Assembly (NCBI RefSeq): GCF_900114475.1 | Contig: NZ_FOTE01000003.1 | Location: 62,001-126,000, forward strand | DNA: 64,000 bases | Origin: Paenibacillus sp. 1_12 | GTDB taxonomy: Bacteria > Bacillota > Bacilli > Paenibacillales > NBRC-103111 | Reading direction: 5' to 3' | Part shown: positions 61,739 through 64,000 of the stretch, piece after piece | How positions within the stretch are numbered: position 1 is the stretch's first letter | Layout of the letters: every line of letters starts with the position of its first letter | The notes under the pieces: model-generated | Told to the model about the DNA's origin: nothing | Database searches by the model: none | Seen by the model: only the letters and a program-made list of their open reading frames with translations | Program-made: the position numbers and the translations under genes

Positions 61739-64000
61739 ATAGGAACGCGGCTCACAACGGCATGCCTGCAGAAGAACAGGGCAATGGCTTTCACGTATTC
61801 GGGATTCGACATTTATCCCCTGCAGGTGCCCATCATTTGCTGTCTTTTCTCGACAAGATCAAGCCGACCGCGATTCTGGTCGAAGGGCCGAGCGATGCGA
61901 GCGGCATGATTCAGCAGCTAACCTCCCGTGGTGTTGTGCCGCCGATTGCCATTCTCGCTTATACGGAGCAGCTTCCGGTACGGACGCTGCTCTACCCGCT
62001 CGCTGAATATTCACCGGAATATCAGGCTTTCGTATGGGCATGCCGTCATGGTGTGCATACCGAATTCATGGATCTGCCGTCGAACACAGCGCTGGCGCTT
62101 TATGAGCAGCGGCGGAACCAACGCAATGCCGCGTCTGCCGTCCAGGATGAGCAGGGTGATGGACGACAAGTATTGTCCAAAGGCAAGCAACCGCAAGATG
62201 AACGACAAGACGAGCAACTGCAGGATGAACAGCCGAGCGATGACGCTCAGCCTAATGTACAGCATGCCGCAGGTGGATCTCAGGAAAACGCGCTGCAGGC
62301 TTATCTTCGTCAGCAGCATGAACGATATGAGCGCATAGCAGAGCTTGCGGGTGAGCCGAATTATGATGCTTACTGGGAGCGTCACTTTGAACACAATACA
62401 CAAAAGGATGCTTATCAGCGTTCCATCTACGAGTTTTCTTTCCAGATGCGAGCCTTGTCCGAGCAGGGTGAACGGGAGCATGACGCCGCGGAGACTGCCT
62501 ATAATGAAATTCGTGAGGCGTATATGAGGCGACGTATCCGTGATCTGCTGGAGGCAGGACATTCATCGGAACGGGTTGTTGTCGTTACAGGTGCTCACCA
62601 TGCCTCGGCTCTTGATCTACGGCTACCGGTTATGAGCGATAAGCAGTTGGCGAGCTTGCCAAAAGCTCCAACCAAACTAACACTGATGCCGTATTCGTTC
62701 TATAAGCTGTCCACGCATTCGGGTTACGGGGCTGGGAATCAGGCTCCTGCTTACTTCACCTTATTTTGGCAATGTTTGCAAAAGGGCGACTTGAGTCAGC
62801 TGCCCTCCTTATACTTTTCCCATGTAGCCGCTTATCTTCGCGAGCAGGGTACCTATCGCTCGACAGCAGCGATTATTGAAGCGGTACGGTTGGCTGAAGC
62901 ACTAGCTTCTTTACAGGGTGGCAGTCAGCCGACCTGGAAAGATTTACGCGATGCGGCAGTCGTTTGTCTGGGATATGGGGAGCTGTCACCGATCGCGGAG
63001 GCATTAGCCAGAACTGATGTGGGCACAGCGATTGGCAGCTTGCCGGATGGCGTCAGTCAAACGCCGATTCAGGATGATATGAACCGTGAGCTGAAACGGT
63101 TGAAGCTGGAGAAATACAAATCGACAGTCGCGAGTACGCTTCAGTTAGACTTAAGAGAAAACCGCCGGGTTAAGACGGAGGATGCAGCTTTTATCGATTT
63201 AACAAGATCTGTTCTTCTCCATCGGCTGGAGCTGCTTGGCATCAACTTTGCCCGCAAGCAGCGGGTTCATCAGGATGCGGCTTCTTGGGCTGAGCATTGG
63301 GTGCTGCAATGGACGCCAGAAGCGGAGATTCAAACCGTGGAATCCACTTTAAAAGGGGAGACCATAGAGCTGGCGGCTGCCTTTGTGCTGAATGAAAGAT
63401 TGGAGTCTTGCGTGGATATTGCTGAAGCCTCTCGCCTCATTCGGATTTCATGCGACTGCGGTTTGCCGAAGCTGATGGAGCAAGCAAGAGCTGCCCTGCA
63501 GCAGCTTGCTGTAGAGGCAGGAAACTTAAACGAGATTGCCACAGCGGCTTACGAGCTATCTGTATTGATCCAATATGGTTCACTGCGCAGGCTTGAGACC
63601 AACTCCTTAATACCTTTGCTGCAGCAGTTGTTTTTGCGAGGCGCGCTGCAGGTGGTGGATGCCGCAAACTGTAATGATGATGCAGCCAAAAGCATCGTAG
63701 CCGCAATTCAGACGCTGCATGGAATCGCTCGGGAGCATTATGAAATCGTCGATGACAGGATATGGCTGAACAAGCTGCATGAGCTATCCTCACGGGATGA
63801 CCGGAATGCCAAGTGCTCGGGATTTGCCTTCGCCATCCTGCTCGAGCGTAATGAAATCTCCGATGAGCAAAGCGCTCAGGAAGTATCAAGGCGTCTTTCA
63901 CCCGGTATCCCTGCGGATCTCGGAGCGGGTTGGTTTGAAGGATTATCGATGCGCAACCGCTATGCACTGCTCTCCCGATTATCGTTATGGAAGCAGCTGG
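61696..64000 (+). CDS. DUF5682-like protein with possible TraB/ChaN fold (3' partial)
   Basis: ATG 61696 follows GCGGGGA and stays open to the window end; at least 768 residues. The N-terminus FGIRHLSPAGAHHLL (His39) and ILVEGPSDASG (Glu63), with VVVVTGAHHASAL (His301-302), resemble the spaced G-x-x-H, Glu and G-x-H motifs of the TraB/ChaN-like superfamily, proposed metalloproteases or heme binders. A Gln/Asp-rich low-complexity insert lies at about 155-195. The C-terminal 400 residues are helical. E. coli YehM is a DUF5682 protein in the corresponding gene set. A VWA-domain gene is expected next. Confidence 0.85.
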   Translation, partial: MEKSIQRLLGDEQLNRNAAHNGMPAEEQGNGFHVFGIRHLSPAGAHHLLSFLDKIKPTAILVEGPSDASGMIQQLTSRGVVPPIAILAYTEQLPVRTLLYPLAEYSPEYQAFVWACRHGVHTEFMDLPSNTALALYEQRRNQRNAASAVQDEQGDGRQVLSKGKQPQDERQDEQLQDEQPSDDAQPNVQHAAGGSQENALQAYLRQQHERYERIAELAGEPNYDAYWERHFEHNTQKDAYQRSIYEFSFQMRALSEQGEREHDAAETAYNEIREAYMRRRIRDLLEAGHSSERVVVVTGAHHASALDLRLPVMSDKQLASLPKAPTKLTLMPYSFYKLSTHSGYGAGNQAPAYFTLFWQCLQKGDLSQLPSLYFSHVAAYLREQGTYRSTAAIIEAVRLAEALASLQGGSQPTWKDLRDAAVVCLGYGELSPIAEALARTDVGTAIGSLPDGVSQTPIQDDMNRELKRLKLEKYKSTVASTLQLDLRENRRVKTEDAAFIDLTRSVLLHRLELLGINFARKQRVHQDAASWAEHWVLQWTPEAEIQTVESTLKGETIELAAAFVLNERLESCVDIAEASRLIRISCDCGLPKLMEQARAALQQLAVEAGNLNEIATAAYELSVLIQYGSLRRLETNSLIPLLQQLFLRGALQVVDAANCNDDAAKSIVAAIQTLHGIAREHYEIVDDRIWLNKLHELSSRDDRNAKCSGFAFAILLERNEISDEQSAQEVSRRLSPGIPADLGAGWFEGLSMRNRYALLSRLSLWKQL

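Noticed and set aside
62011-62566. Minus-strand frames of up to 183 codons within the DUF5682-like gene
   Set aside because: The plus-strand frame has clear motifs and runs without a stop to the end; the minus frames are shadows.
1-64000. CRISPR arrays, rRNA genes, complete tRNA genes, intact insertion sequences, prophage
   Set aside because: I looked for regularly spaced repeats, rRNA and tRNA signatures, transposase motifs and phage structural genes and saw none beyond the tRNA-like fragment and the MITE-like repeat.

Overview
The window looks like chromosomal DNA from a Paenibacillus-type Firmicute. Evidence is the S-layer-anchored pectate-lyase-like protein, the LplB/YtcP-type sugar ABC permeases beside a large membrane AraC regulator, several AraC regulators and two-component systems, strong AGGAGG ribosome sites with frequent TTG/GTG starts, a ydaO-type c-di-AMP riboswitch and a Fur box. 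The first and last genes run off the window.

Layout. 1-3285 encodes a large secreted beta-helix/SLH protein. 3.3-6.1 kb is a graveyard of decayed genes (SLH fragment, copper-amine-oxidase-like stalk domain, response regulator, plsY, ridA) around an intact signal peptidase. 6.3-7.1 kb is a xenobiotic acetyltransferase with a palindrome in its promoter, a 20-residue leader peptide and a 12-bp hairpin just before its ribosome site: an inducible antibiotic-resistance layout. 7.5-8.95 kb is an ArsR repressor and oxidoreductase with matching palindromic operators. 9.1-15.4 kb has a SEC-C protein, an OmpR-type two-component pair whose regulator lacks a normal start codon, phased 11-bp repeats, an orphan PfaD-like enoyl reductase and YkuK.

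15.4-22 kb is accessory: a compact unit encoding a 32-residue peptide whose ribosome site can be sequestered, a c-di-AMP riboswitch controlling a 55-residue protein, and a large protein carrying the LQRTLGNRAV-type motif of extracellular-contractile-injection-system-linked proteins, paired with a YbjN-domain candidate chaperone. 22-31 kb is mostly housekeeping: thrC, queC, arylamine N-acetyltransferase, YbaK, aldo/keto reductase, SpoIIE-type phosphatase, radical SAM enzyme, rhomboid.

31-49 kb is nutrient use and its regulation: two PhyH-type dioxygenases, AraC regulators, a Fur-controlled siderophore-binding lipoprotein, a CUT1 sugar transporter with its AraC regulator, DhaK/DhaL kinase subunits with an aldo/keto reductase, and a nucleoside hydrolase. 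The dioxygenase-transporter operon and the DhaKL operon carry nearly identical promoter elements with identical spacing, so they probably form one regulon. A 170-bp element with 12-bp inverted ends sits between the two permease genes.

49-57 kb has a membrane histidine kinase, a class-II-aminoacyl-tRNA-synthetase-like protein of unknown role, and several membrane proteins. 57.2-64 kb is a tight operon of SWIM zinc-finger protein, HEAT-like protein, MoxR-type AAA+ ATPase and a DUF5682-like protein. It resembles the poorly understood E. coli yeh-type MoxR systems and is the best candidate for an undescribed multi-protein machine; a VWA-domain partner would be expected just past the window.
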